Source of the DNA: JBNJGB01 sp051747385
GTDB taxonomy: Bacteria > Myxococcota_A > UBA9042 > PHBI01 > JACKFB01
Direction: 5' to 3'
Assembly: GCA_051747385.1 (NCBI GenBank)
Contig: JBNJGB010000021.1
Coordinates: 1 to 64,000 of the forward strand
DNA length: 64,000 bases
Shown: in pieces, positions 43,433 through 51,828 of the stretch
Numbering within the stretch: the first letter of the stretch is position 1
Layout: each line of letters opens with the position of its first letter
Position numbers and translations under genes: made by a program
The notes under the pieces: generated by a model
What the model saw: the letters and a program-made list of their open reading frames with translations, nothing else
What the model was told of the DNA's origin: nothing
Database searches by the model: none

Positions 43433-44192
43433 ACTCGACGCGCAGGAGCTGACGCCCGAGGAAGACGTAGTCCCCGTTGGACAGGGGGATCTCCTTCTTC
43501 AGGCGGAAGTAGGTGCCGTTGCGGCTGTCGAGGTCCTTGAGGATGTACTCCCCGTCCCGCTCCTCGATCCGCGCGTGGTAGTGGCTGATGAAGCGGTCCC
43601 AGGCGAAGTCGACGTCGCAGTCCTCGCGGCCCAGGTTCACCACCCGCTTCCGGGCGCAGTGGATGAGGCCGTGCTCCCCACCCCGCACGAGCTGGACGAT
43701 CCGGAAGCGCCACGGCGGGACCGGCGTGCCGCAGAACACGGCGCCGTCGTCGCCGACGCTCACCGGCGTGGGGCGGAACAGCTCGAAGCGCAGGACCTGC
43801 TCGCCGCAGAGGAAGACCTCGCCGTCGCTGATGGGCACCGGCTCGTGGATGCGGATGTAGGTGCCGTTGAGGCTCCCCTCGTCCCGCACGAACAGCCGCC
43901 CCTCGTGGTAGTAGAACGTCGCGTGGAGCGGCGAGACCGTCGGGTCGTCGGGGAAGAGGATGGGCCCCTCGCTCCGGCCGGCGGCGTGCTCCTCGGCGTT
44001 GAGCTGGAAGGTGATGCCCTCCCCGCCGTCCCCGCGGATGAGGCGGAGCCGCGCCCGGCGCACCATCGGAGCGCTGTCGTGGTAGATGCTCTCGGCGTGG
44101 CGGCCGGCGAGCTGCGGCTGCACCGGCGTGCCGCAGTTCCCGCAGAAGCGGTGGTCCGGTTCCACCGGATGGCCGCATGCGTGACACTTCAT
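43425..44192 (-). CDS. Zinc-ribbon, double FHA protein
   Basis: A 255-residue cytoplasmic protein. A zinc ribbon at the start has C3-x2-C6 and C17-x2-C20 with sequence close to the one on the kinase encoded opposite. FHA-1 (about 75-135) has 'TVSPLHATFYYHEGRLFVRDEGSLNGTYIRI' and FHA-2 (about 185-250) has 'NLGREDCDVDFAWDRFISHYHARIEERDGEYILKDLDSRNGTYFRL', both with intact S-x-x-H and NGT. They should bind phosphothreonine. The gene has its own promoter (44258-44287) and converges on the kinase gene with an 8-base overlap. Confidence 0.9.
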   Translation of the reverse strand: MKCHACGHPVEPDHRFCGNCGTPVQPQLAGRHAESIYHDSAPMVRRARLRLIRGDGGEGITFQLNAEEHAAGRSEGPILFPDDPTVSPLHATFYYHEGRLFVRDEGSLNGTYIRIHEPVPISDGEVFLCGEQVLRFELFRPTPVSVGDDGAVFCGTPVPPWRFRIVQLVRGGEHGLIHCARKRVVNLGREDCDVDFAWDRFISHYHARIEERDGEYILKDLDSRNGTYFRLKKEIPLSNGDYVFLGRQLLRVEFI

Positions 44193-44257
44193 CGAGGTCG
44201 GGCCTCCCCTCTCCTCCGCGGGAGCCGTACGCCCCCAGGGGCGCCGGAGGTCCGGGG

Positions 44258-44287
44258 ACTATAGGAAGCGGCGTCGACGACCGTCAA
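44258..44287 (-). promoter_or_regulatory. Promoter of the zinc-ribbon FHA gene
   Basis: TTGACG (44287-44282) and TATAGT (44263-44258) on the minus strand, 18 bases apart. The -35 overlaps the last codons of the upstream TPR-HEAT gene; the leader would be about 59 bases. Confidence 0.55.
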
Positions 44288-47200
44288 GGCGCGCCGGTGG
44301 GAGGCGGGGAGGCGCCCAGCACCGCTCGGGCCCGCACCCGGAGGCCGGGCCGTGCGGAGCGCGCGGTGCGCTCCAGGGCGGCGCGGACCCGGGGTGCGTC
44401 GGCGAGAGGAGCCAGGTGCTCCAGGGCGGCCAGCGCCACCTCGGGGACCGGGTCCTCCAAGCGACGGATCACGGCGTCGACGAGCGCCCCCGGGCCCTCC
44501 ACGTGGACGGACTCGACCGCGGCCCTGCGGACGGTCGGATCCGGGTCCCCGAGCAGCCGGGCGTGGGCCTCGGCCACCAGACCCGGCTCGAAGCGACCCA
44601 GGGCCCGGGCCGCCGAGGCCCGAACGAGCGGGTCCGAGGGTGCGCCCTCGGTACGCTCGGCCGCCCGGACGATCGCGGCCACGGCGGCCTCGTCATCCGG
44701 GGGCGCCAGCCGGCCCACCGCGCGCACCCCCTGCTCTCGCACGTCCGGCTCCGGGGCGCGGGAGGCCTCGAGCGCCAGCGGGAGGGCCCGGGACGCAGCC
44801 TCCGGCGCCGAGGGCCCGGAGGCAAGCCTCGACAGGACGTCCAGGGCGGGCGCCCGGAGTGCGGGGCCCCACTCCCCGGCGGCCCCCTCCGCCAGCGCCT
44901 CGGCGTGAGGCTCGAGCAAGCGCCGCGCGATGGAGGACGCCTGCTCAGGCGCCGTCCCCGCGGGGAGGAGGGGGCGCAGCGCGAGCTCGCCGTCGCCCGC
45001 GACGACGGCCTCGAGGAGCACGGAGAGGTGGTCTCGTTCGCTGCCGGACACCAGCGCGGAGACCCGCGCGCGGAGACCCGGCTCCAACGCCTCGAGGGCG
45101 TCCAGGCGCGCCGCCTTCCCCGGGCGAGGAGGGGCGGAGAGTCCCAGCACGCCGCCCAGGTCGAGGGACAGGCGCCCCTCCTCGGGATCCGCGATCGACG
45201 CGTACGCCACGTCGAGCCGGCGGGCGTTGTCGTCGCTCCGGCCCGGCCCGAGCAGGGCGTCGGCGACGCGGACGCCGGCCTCCACGTCCCGGCTCCACAG
45301 GGCTTCGACGAGGGTGTCGCGCGCGGCCTCCGTGTCCGCGCGGCCGAGTCCCCAGATGGCCAGGCGGGCCTCCCGCGGCCGCCCGGAGAGCAGCGCCGAG
45401 GCGAGAGGCTGCAGGGTCTCCGGCGTGGCCAGCCGGGCGAGGGCCCAGGTGGCGGCCAGCCGCAGGCCCGGGTGGGACTCGCGCGTGGTGAGGATCAGGG
45501 CGTCGACGGCCTCCGGCCCGCCGGTGCGGCCCAGGGCCAGCGCGGTGAGCATCCGGAGCCGGGGCGTGCCCGCCACGGCCCCGGACGTGAGATAGCGCGT
45601 CGCCTCCTGGGTGCCCGTGAGGCCCAGGGCCCAGACGGCCGCCTCGCGGACGTCCCGGTCCTGGGAGGCGCTCAGGCGGCCCAGGGCCTCGACCGCCGAG
45701 TCGGTCCCCACCCCTCCCAGGGCCACCGCCGCGCGGATGCGGGTCGTGGCGTCCGGCGCCCCGGCGAGGCGAGCGAGGGCCGGCACGGCCCCGGGGGGAC
45801 GGGTGACCCGCAGGACGCGCAACGCACGCGCCCGGGTGGCCACGTCGTCCCCGTCGAGGGCGTCGAGCAGCGGCTCGAGGGCCCGCTCCCCGAGCTTCCG
45901 GGCGCGCTCCCGGCGCTCCCCCTCGGGCGCGTCGGACCAGCGGATCCGGCGCGCCAGGGTCTCGTACAGGTCCACCGCCAGGTGCAGGTGCACGTCCTCC
46001 CGGCGCCCGCGTCCCCCGATCAGCGGCCTGAGGGCCCTCTCCACGTCCTCCAGTCGCTCCTGGCGCGCGGCCACGCTCAGGAGGCGGCGCCCGGCCTCGA
46101 GCACGTGGCCGGGGTCGTTGGACTCGCGCACGATCTCCAGGAGGACGCGCTCCTCCCGGATCGGCTCGTCCAGATCCCGGTACACGGCCGCCAGCCGGAA
46201 GCGGATGTCGTCGTTGCGGGGGTCCAGGGCGAGGGCCTGGCGCCAGGCCTCCGCGGCCTCGTCCAGGCGCCCCAGGCGCTGGAAGAGCTCTCCGACCCGG
46301 ACGTGGGCGCCGGGATCGGCCGGGTTCAGGTCCGCCACGCGACGCGTGAACGCCAGGGCGCGCTCCTCGTCGTCCAGGGCCAGGGCGAGGGCGGCCGCCC
46401 GGTGGAGGTGCTCGTAGGCCGAGCGCGACTCCAGCCTCGCGAGATCCTCCAGCACGGAGATGGCGTCCTCCAGGCGGTTCTGCCGCGTGTAGACCTCCTC
46501 CAGCGCCCGCAGCGCCGCCGTGTGGTCCGGATCGAGGCGCCGGAGCCTCTCCAGCACGGCCTCCGCGTCCTCCAGGCGCCGCGACCGCAGGTGCGCCAGG
46601 GCGAGGGCATATCCGGCCTCCTCGTCGGGGGGTTCGGCCTCGAAGCGACGCTCCAGGTCGCGGATCTCGGCGCCGAGGCGCCCCGTCTGCTCCCAGAGCG
46701 TGATGGTGTGCCGGCGGGCCTCGGCGACGGCCGCGCGCCTCCTCGGGTCGTCCTCGTCGGCGGCGCGGGCGGCCTCGATGACGCGCTCCCACTGCTTCAG
46801 CGCCTCCCCATGGCGGCGCTGCCTCTCGAGCCACAGGGCGTAGGCTCGGGCATAGCGCGGGTTGTCGGGCTCCGCGGCGATCGCGGCCTCGAACTGCTCG
46901 GACGCCTTCCCGGGCAGCCCGTGGTCGGCGTAGACCTCGGCGAGCCGGAAGTGCCCCTCTCCCGGGCCGTCGCCCATCCGCAGCAGCCGCCTCCACAGCT
47001 CGTGGGCCCGCTCCTCGTCCCCCCGGGCCCAGTAGAACTCCCCGAGGCTGATGACGTGGGCCTCCTCGCCGGGCTCCAGGCGCATGAGGATGCGGTACTC
47101 CCGCTCGATGCGGCCCCGCTCGCCCGCGTCGCCGTAGCGCATGGTCAGGTCGATGATGCGCTGGTGGACGCCCGGATCCCCCGGATGGCGCCGGCTCATG

Positions 47201-48369
47201 CGCTCCAGACGACGGAACCCCTCCTCCACCCGTCCGCGCCGGAGGAGAAGCTCGGCGAGGCGCAGCCCGTGGCGGGGCTCGTGCGGGGCGACGCGGATGA
47301 GCGCCCGGTAGGCGTCGAGGACCTCCTCCGTGCGACCGACCCGCTCCAGGATCTCGATCACCTTCAAGCGCGCGTCCACGTCCCGGGGGCGGTCACGCAC
47401 CGCCCGCCGGAACAGCTCCAGGGCCCGAGCGTCGTCCCCGACCTCCTCGTACAGGCGCGCCACCACGAGCCGGATCTCGCGGCTCCGCTCGGCCCGGGGC
47501 TCCAGCTCCGCGATCAGGTCCCGGAGGGCGTCGCGCCGCCGGTAGAGGTCCACCAGGCCCTCCACGAAGGCGGGCCGGGCCCAGTGGCCCCGCGGCGTCT
47601 CCTCCAGGGCCTCGCGCAGGGTCGCCTCCGCGGCGTCGAGGCGTCCCAGCTGCTCCTGGAGGCCCGCCATCTCGCGCCAGACGACGACCAGGTGCTCCAG
47701 CTTGCGTCCCGCCCGCTCCCGCACGCCCTCCCACGCCTCCAGGGCCCGCTCGGGGTGCCCCAGCCGCGCGAGGGTCGAGGCGTGCTCCATGCGCAGGTGG
47801 AGGTTGCCCGGCTCCGTCGCAGTCAGCTTCTCGAACCAGGCCTCGGCGCGCTCCGGACGCCCGGCCTCCAGGGCGGTCTCGGCCGCCGCCTTCAGGATCT
47901 CCTGCTTGCGCGTACGGGAACGCGTGCGCGCGACGGCCTCCTCCCAGGCCGCGATCGCCTCGTCCCACCGCTGGGCCCGGCGGTGCAGACGCGCCAGGGC
48001 GGCCCGTGGACCCGGATCCCGCTCCCGGAGATCCGCCGCGCGCCGATAGGCCTCCACGGCCTCGTCCTCCCGATCCGCGGCCCGGTGGAGGTGCCCCAGG
48101 ACGACCCACGCCGCGGCGTCCTCCGGCGCCTCCTCGACCCGCTGCCGGTACGCCTCCACGAGCCCCTGGAGCCCGCCGGCGGCGTGGGACACCTCCAAGA
48201 GCCGCCGCAGGGCGTAGTCCTGGTAGGGATCCTCGGCGAGCATCTGCCGATAGGTGTGCACGAGCCGCCTGTCGCGCTCCACCTCCTCGCCGCCCGCTTG
48301 TGCGCCCACGCCGCCGGCCGTCAGCAGGGCGAGCAGCACGAGGACGATACGCAGCGGGCGATTGGACAA
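44284..48369 (-). CDS. Giant TPR-HEAT repeat exported protein
   Basis: A 1361-residue protein. Residues 1-25 form a signal peptide ('LRIVLVLLALLTAGGVGAQA'). From about 30 to 790 there are around twenty TPR units ('PEDAAAWVVLGHLHRAADREDEAVEAYRRAA', 'DNPRYARAYALWLERQRRHGEALKQWERV'). From about 825 to the end it changes to HEAT/PBS-lyase repeats ('PGAVPALARLAGAPDATTRIRAAVALGGVG', 'DPTVRRAAVESVHVEGPGALVDAV'). It is one continuous frame without a linker. It is probably a periplasmic scaffold. A promoter is at 48411-48439. Confidence 0.85.
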   Translation of the reverse strand: MSNRPLRIVLVLLALLTAGGVGAQAGGEEVERDRRLVHTYRQMLAEDPYQDYALRRLLEVSHAAGGLQGLVEAYRQRVEEAPEDAAAWVVLGHLHRAADREDEAVEAYRRAADLRERDPGPRAALARLHRRAQRWDEAIAAWEEAVARTRSRTRKQEILKAAAETALEAGRPERAEAWFEKLTATEPGNLHLRMEHASTLARLGHPERALEAWEGVRERAGRKLEHLVVVWREMAGLQEQLGRLDAAEATLREALEETPRGHWARPAFVEGLVDLYRRRDALRDLIAELEPRAERSREIRLVVARLYEEVGDDARALELFRRAVRDRPRDVDARLKVIEILERVGRTEEVLDAYRALIRVAPHEPRHGLRLAELLLRRGRVEEGFRRLERMSRRHPGDPGVHQRIIDLTMRYGDAGERGRIEREYRILMRLEPGEEAHVISLGEFYWARGDEERAHELWRRLLRMGDGPGEGHFRLAEVYADHGLPGKASEQFEAAIAAEPDNPRYARAYALWLERQRRHGEALKQWERVIEAARAADEDDPRRRAAVAEARRHTITLWEQTGRLGAEIRDLERRFEAEPPDEEAGYALALAHLRSRRLEDAEAVLERLRRLDPDHTAALRALEEVYTRQNRLEDAISVLEDLARLESRSAYEHLHRAAALALALDDEERALAFTRRVADLNPADPGAHVRVGELFQRLGRLDEAAEAWRQALALDPRNDDIRFRLAAVYRDLDEPIREERVLLEIVRESNDPGHVLEAGRRLLSVAARQERLEDVERALRPLIGGRGRREDVHLHLAVDLYETLARRIRWSDAPEGERRERARKLGERALEPLLDALDGDDVATRARALRVLRVTRPPGAVPALARLAGAPDATTRIRAAVALGGVGTDSAVEALGRLSASQDRDVREAAVWALGLTGTQEATRYLTSGAVAGTPRLRMLTALALGRTGGPEAVDALILTTRESHPGLRLAATWALARLATPETLQPLASALLSGRPREARLAIWGLGRADTEAARDTLVEALWSRDVEAGVRVADALLGPGRSDDNARRLDVAYASIADPEEGRLSLDLGGVLGLSAPPRPGKAARLDALEALEPGLRARVSALVSGSERDHLSVLLEAVVAGDGELALRPLLPAGTAPEQASSIARRLLEPHAEALAEGAAGEWGPALRAPALDVLSRLASGPSAPEAASRALPLALEASRAPEPDVREQGVRAVGRLAPPDDEAAVAAIVRAAERTEGAPSDPLVRASAARALGRFEPGLVAEAHARLLGDPDPTVRRAAVESVHVEGPGALVDAVIRRLEDPVPEVALAALEHLAPLADAPRVRAALERTARSARPGLRVRARAVLGASPPPTGAP

Positions 48370-48410
48370 CGGGGGCCTCCGTGGCTGCTCGTGGCGAGCC
48401 CGACCCCCCG

Positions 48411-48439
48411 ATAATCCGGGGCCACGCGAGCGGGGTCAA
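48411..48439 (-). promoter_or_regulatory. Promoter of the TPR-HEAT gene
   Basis: TTGACC (48439-48434) and GATTAT (48416-48411) on the minus strand, 17 bases apart; start near 48404, leader of about 35 bases. Confidence 0.5.
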
Positions 48440-48507
48440 CGGACCGGGAGCGGCCGCGGGGGCCGAATTGCGGCGGCACTCGCCGTTCCAGTAGGCTGCG
48501 CGGGACC

Positions 48508-50310
48508 ATGCAGTTCCAGGACACGCTCCATCCGTACGAGCTCCTGCCTCTCCTGGAGTCCCTCCGGAGGGAGACGTTCACCGGCACGGTGACGCTCCAT
48601 GCGGACGAGGGGCGGACCCAGCTCTACCTGGACGGCGGCGTGGTCCGCTATGCGACGACGACCGAGGTCGGCGGATCATTGCCCGCCTACCTCATCACCG
48701 AGGAGCTGTTCCCGCGGGATCGCATCCACCGCTGGCTGGAGGAGTGCACCGACGAGGAGCGGACCCTGGAGGCCCTCCTCCTGGAGCGGCACCGCGTGGA
48801 TCCCCGCGGCCTGGTGCACCTCAAGGAGGACCTGGCGCGCCTGGTGTTCGCGCGGGCCTTCCACCTGACGGCCGCCGTGGACCTGGAGCCCACGCCGGGA
48901 GACGCGCCCGACTTCGGCGACCTGGTGCTCGCCCCGTACGAGGCCCTGTTCGAGTGCTGCGCCGAGCACCCGGAGTACGGGGCCATATTCGACGCCCTCC
49001 AGGGGCGGTGGGAGGTCCCGCTGCGGCGGGCCCGGGCGTTCTTCGTGCAGTTCCCGACCTTTCGGCGCTTCTTTCCGGGGAGCGTCGTCCCCGGGCTCAT
49101 CGACACGTCGCCCACCCTGGCGGGGCTGCTGCAGGACTCGGACGCGCCGGAGGAGACGGTCGCCCAGGTCTTCGCGATGCGGCTCGCCGGGATGGTCTTC
49201 CTCCAGGGCGAGGAGCCCCGCCCGGTCGTCCTGCGCCCGGAGGTCCGCCCGCCGCTCACGGCGTCGCCCGCCCCCCGGCCGCCCGCGTCGGCCCCGCCGG
49301 GACGGCCCACGACGGCGCCGGGCGGGCACCGGCGGCCCATCACACGGCCCGGGCTCCCCGTGGCGACGAGCGAGGCCGAGACCGGGTCGGAGGCAGGGCC
49401 GTCCGAGACCGGGCCCGCCGGGCAGACCGAAGGGCCGGCGTGGGTCTCGCGGACGGCCCACACGGTCATCAGCCCGCCGCCGCCCGTGGAGGCGGACGAC
49501 GCGGAGCGCCGCGCGGCGCGCTTCCCCGACCTCCGGGGCGGCCTCGTGGGCGAGGGCCTCATCGAGGCGGCGAGGCAGGCCGAGAGGATGACCGGCTACG
49601 AGTTCCTAGGGGTCCCGCCGACCGCCCCGCTGAGCCGGATCCGGGCCGCGTGGCAGCGGATCGCGAGCCGGTATCGGGAGGAGAACTTCCACGGGCATCA
49701 CCTCCCCGGGGAGGCCGGGGCCGCGCTCCGTCGACTCCAGGATCGGTGCCAGGAGGCCTACGACACCCTCACGGACCTCCGGCGGCGCCGCGAGCACGAC
49801 GCCCTCCACCGGGTCGAGGAAGGGCTGTCCCGCGACGAGCTGGACGCCATGTTCTACGCGGAGGGGGTCTTCAAGGCCGCCCAGATCCGCATGGCGCGGG
49901 AGCAGTGGCTGGAGGCCATGGAGCTCCTGCGGGAGGCCATCGGGCGGGCCCCGGACGAGCCGGAGTATCGCTCGTACCTCGCCTGGGCCGCCTACGGCGC
50001 CCTGGTGTCCGAGCAGGAGTCCCGGCGGAGGCTGCCGAAGCCGGACGCGCTCCTCGACGAGGCCCTGGACCTGGACCCGAAACTCGAGTCCGCCTGGCTC
50101 TTCCGGGCGCGCATGGCCGACCACGCCGGGGAGGCGGACGAGGCCTGCTCGGCGTACTACCAGGTCCTGAACGCGAACCCGGACAACGCGGAGGCCCGGG
50201 ACGCCGTCGAGCGATTCCGCGAGGAGGGCCTGGAGCCGGAGATCAGCGCGCGTCCGAAGCTCGCGGAGCGGATCGCCCGGTTGCTCCGGGGTCGTCCGAG
50301 CGGATCGTGA
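48508..50310 (+). CDS. PATAN (DUF4388)-J domain-TPR protein
   Basis: A 600-residue soluble protein. Residues 1-130 are a PATAN/DUF4388 domain ('HPYELLPLLESLRRETFTGTVTLHADEGRTQLYLDGGVVRYATT'), a module common in myxobacterial signalling proteins. A Pro/Ala-rich linker (230-330) leads to a J-like domain at 365-430 ('YEFLGVPPTAPLSRIRAAWQRIASRYREENFHG...DTLTDLRRRREHDAL'). The HPD tripeptide needed to stimulate DnaK is not present. C-terminal TPRs span 445-560. A weak promoter (TTGCGG 48468, TAGGCT 48492) would start within four bases of the ATG. The last 68 bases overlap the facing gene. Confidence 0.8.
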   Translation: MQFQDTLHPYELLPLLESLRRETFTGTVTLHADEGRTQLYLDGGVVRYATTTEVGGSLPAYLITEELFPRDRIHRWLEECTDEERTLEALLLERHRVDPRGLVHLKEDLARLVFARAFHLTAAVDLEPTPGDAPDFGDLVLAPYEALFECCAEHPEYGAIFDALQGRWEVPLRRARAFFVQFPTFRRFFPGSVVPGLIDTSPTLAGLLQDSDAPEETVAQVFAMRLAGMVFLQGEEPRPVVLRPEVRPPLTASPAPRPPASAPPGRPTTAPGGHRRPITRPGLPVATSEAETGSEAGPSETGPAGQTEGPAWVSRTAHTVISPPPPVEADDAERRAARFPDLRGGLVGEGLIEAARQAERMTGYEFLGVPPTAPLSRIRAAWQRIASRYREENFHGHHLPGEAGAALRRLQDRCQEAYDTLTDLRRRREHDALHRVEEGLSRDELDAMFYAEGVFKAAQIRMAREQWLEAMELLREAIGRAPDEPEYRSYLAWAAYGALVSEQESRRRLPKPDALLDEALDLDPKLESAWLFRARMADHAGEADEACSAYYQVLNANPDNAEARDAVERFREEGLEPEISARPKLAERIARLLRGRPSGS

Positions 50311-50890
50311 TCGGGCGGATCCCGCCGAGAAGGCGACGGACGAGAGCCAGGTCGGGGCCGTAGGGGTCCTTGTCCCAGCGCAGCCGCAGCACCACCGTGA
50401 GCGAGCCGTCGGGCAGCCCCACGTACAGGGCGAAGTGGCGCCGCCGCCAGCCGAGCGGGCGGGCGTACACGCCGACCGTCAGGGCGTCCCACCCGGTGAC
50501 CTGCCGCAGGCGATCCACGAGCGCGGCCTCGCAGGAGGGTCCGGCGTGGCTCGGCCCCAGCTCTCGAAGCTCCACGGCGTGCCTGACGAACGCGAGTCGC
50601 TCGGTCGTCACGAGCCGTCCCCGGCGGAGCGCGATGTCCACCTGCTCCCGGTCCACGACGGGCGCGCCCCGCTCCCACTTCAGCTCCCAGCCCGGCGGCA
50701 GCGCGATCTCGGCGCCCACCTCGGGGAGCGGGTGGCCCTCCCAGTCGTCCGGCGGCCGGAACTCCTCTGCGGGGGCCAGGAGGGGGCACCCGAAGAGGTG
50801 GTCGACGGGCGGGAGCGCCGCGAGGGCCTCCGGCGAGGTCAGGGCGCCGATCATCAGCGCCGGGACGATCGCCGGGAGGAGCCTCCTCAT
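50243..50890 (-). CDS. Exported protein of unknown function
   Basis: A 215-residue protein with a signal peptide cleaved near residue 24. The mature part (25-195) has 'AEIALPPGWELKWERGAPVVDREQVDIALRRGRLVTTERLAF', 'DALTVGVYARPLGWRRRHFALYVGLPDGSLTVVLRLRWDKDPYGPDLALVRRLL', which suggests a small beta-rich periplasmic domain like those annotated only as hypothetical. It overlaps gshB by ATGA and is last in a three-gene operon. Its 3' end overlaps the facing PATAN gene by 68 bases; both frames look real. Confidence 0.55.
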   Translation of the reverse strand: MRRLLPAIVPALMIGALTSPEALAALPPVDHLFGCPLLAPAEEFRPPDDWEGHPLPEVGAEIALPPGWELKWERGAPVVDREQVDIALRRGRLVTTERLAFVRHAVELRELGPSHAGPSCEAALVDRLRQVTGWDALTVGVYARPLGWRRRHFALYVGLPDGSLTVVLRLRWDKDPYGPDLALVRRLLGGIRPITIRSDDPGATGRSAPRASDAR

Positions 50891-51828
50891 CGCTGCCCGA
50901 CGCGCGCCTCGACGGCGTCGAGCACCCGCCCCTCGACGGAGACGCCGTCGAAGTGGTTCATCTCGTGGATGCCCGTGGGGCTGGTGACGTTCACCTCCGT
51001 GAGGTAGCGCCCGATGACGTCGATGCCCACGAAGATCTGACCCGCCTCCCGGAGCCAGGGGCCGATGGCGGCGCAGATCTCCCGGTCCCGGCCGGTCACG
51101 ATCCCCTCCTCCACCACCGCGCCCGCGTGGATGTTACCGCGGTGGTCCACCCCCTGCGGCACGCGGAGGATGGCCCCGACGGGCTCCCCCTCGACGAGGA
51201 TGATGCGCTTGTCCCCCTCCCTCGCCTCCGGGAGGTAGCGCTGCGCGAGCACCTTCCTGGCCTCGTGGCGGGTGGACATCTCGAAGATGACGTTGATGTT
51301 CGGGTCGTCCCTCCGGACGATGAAGACGCCCTCGCCGCCCGCGGCGTCCAGGGGCTTCACCACGATGGCGCCCAGGTGCTCCACGAACTCCCGGAGGAGG
51401 TCCATGCGCTGGGTGATGAGGGACTCGGGCACCAGGTCGGGGAAGTGCATGGCCCAGGCCTTCTCGTTGAAGGCGCGCAGCCCCCGGGGGTGGTTCACCA
51501 CCAGCGCGTCCGACGCCACCAGGTCCAGGACGTAGGTGTTGAAGATGTAGCCCATGTCGAAGGGCGGATCCTTGCGCATCCACACCACGTCCACGCCGGC
51601 CAGGGCGACGTCGGCGGGCTCCCCGAGGCGGGCGTGGTCGTCCTGTACCGCCTGCAGCGTGACCCGGCGGACCGTGGTGCGGGCCCGACCGTCCCGCTGG
51701 TACAGGTCGTCCACGAGGCTGTAGAACACCTCGTGGCCGCGGCGCTGGGCCTCCATCATGAGGGCGAACGTGGAGTCCTTGTCGACGCGGACCGCCTCGA
51801 TGGGATCCATCAGGAAGACGTGCTTCAC
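50887..51828 (-). CDS. gshB: Glutathione synthetase (ATP-grasp)
   Basis: A 313-residue GshB, close to the Escherichia coli length. GTG 51828 overlaps the preceding stop (GTGA). Motifs are clear: 'FLMDPIEAVRVDKDSTFALMMEAQRRGHEVFY', 'VWMRKDPPFDMGYIFNTYVLDL', the ATP-grasp 'IVVKPLDAAGGEGVF', and 'IGIDVIGRYLTEVNVTSPTGIHEMN' (FVGIDVIG here) near the end. It joins gamma-glutamylcysteine to glycine. No gshA lies nearby. It is the middle gene of an operon with two exported proteins of unknown role. Confidence 0.94.
   Translation of the reverse strand: MKHVFLMDPIEAVRVDKDSTFALMMEAQRRGHEVFYSLVDDLYQRDGRARTTVRRVTLQAVQDDHARLGEPADVALAGVDVVWMRKDPPFDMGYIFNTYVLDLVASDALVVNHPRGLRAFNEKAWAMHFPDLVPESLITQRMDLLREFVEHLGAIVVKPLDAAGGEGVFIVRRDDPNINVIFEMSTRHEARKVLAQRYLPEAREGDKRIILVEGEPVGAILRVPQGVDHRGNIHAGAVVEEGIVTGRDREICAAIGPWLREAGQIFVGIDVIGRYLTEVNVTSPTGIHEMNHFDGVSVEGRVLDAVEARVGQR

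Noticed and set aside
44416..48414. A 1332-codon open frame opposite the TPR-HEAT gene
   Set aside because: It is the antisense shadow of a clear repeat protein, with low-complexity Gly/Arg/Val/Leu composition and no motif.
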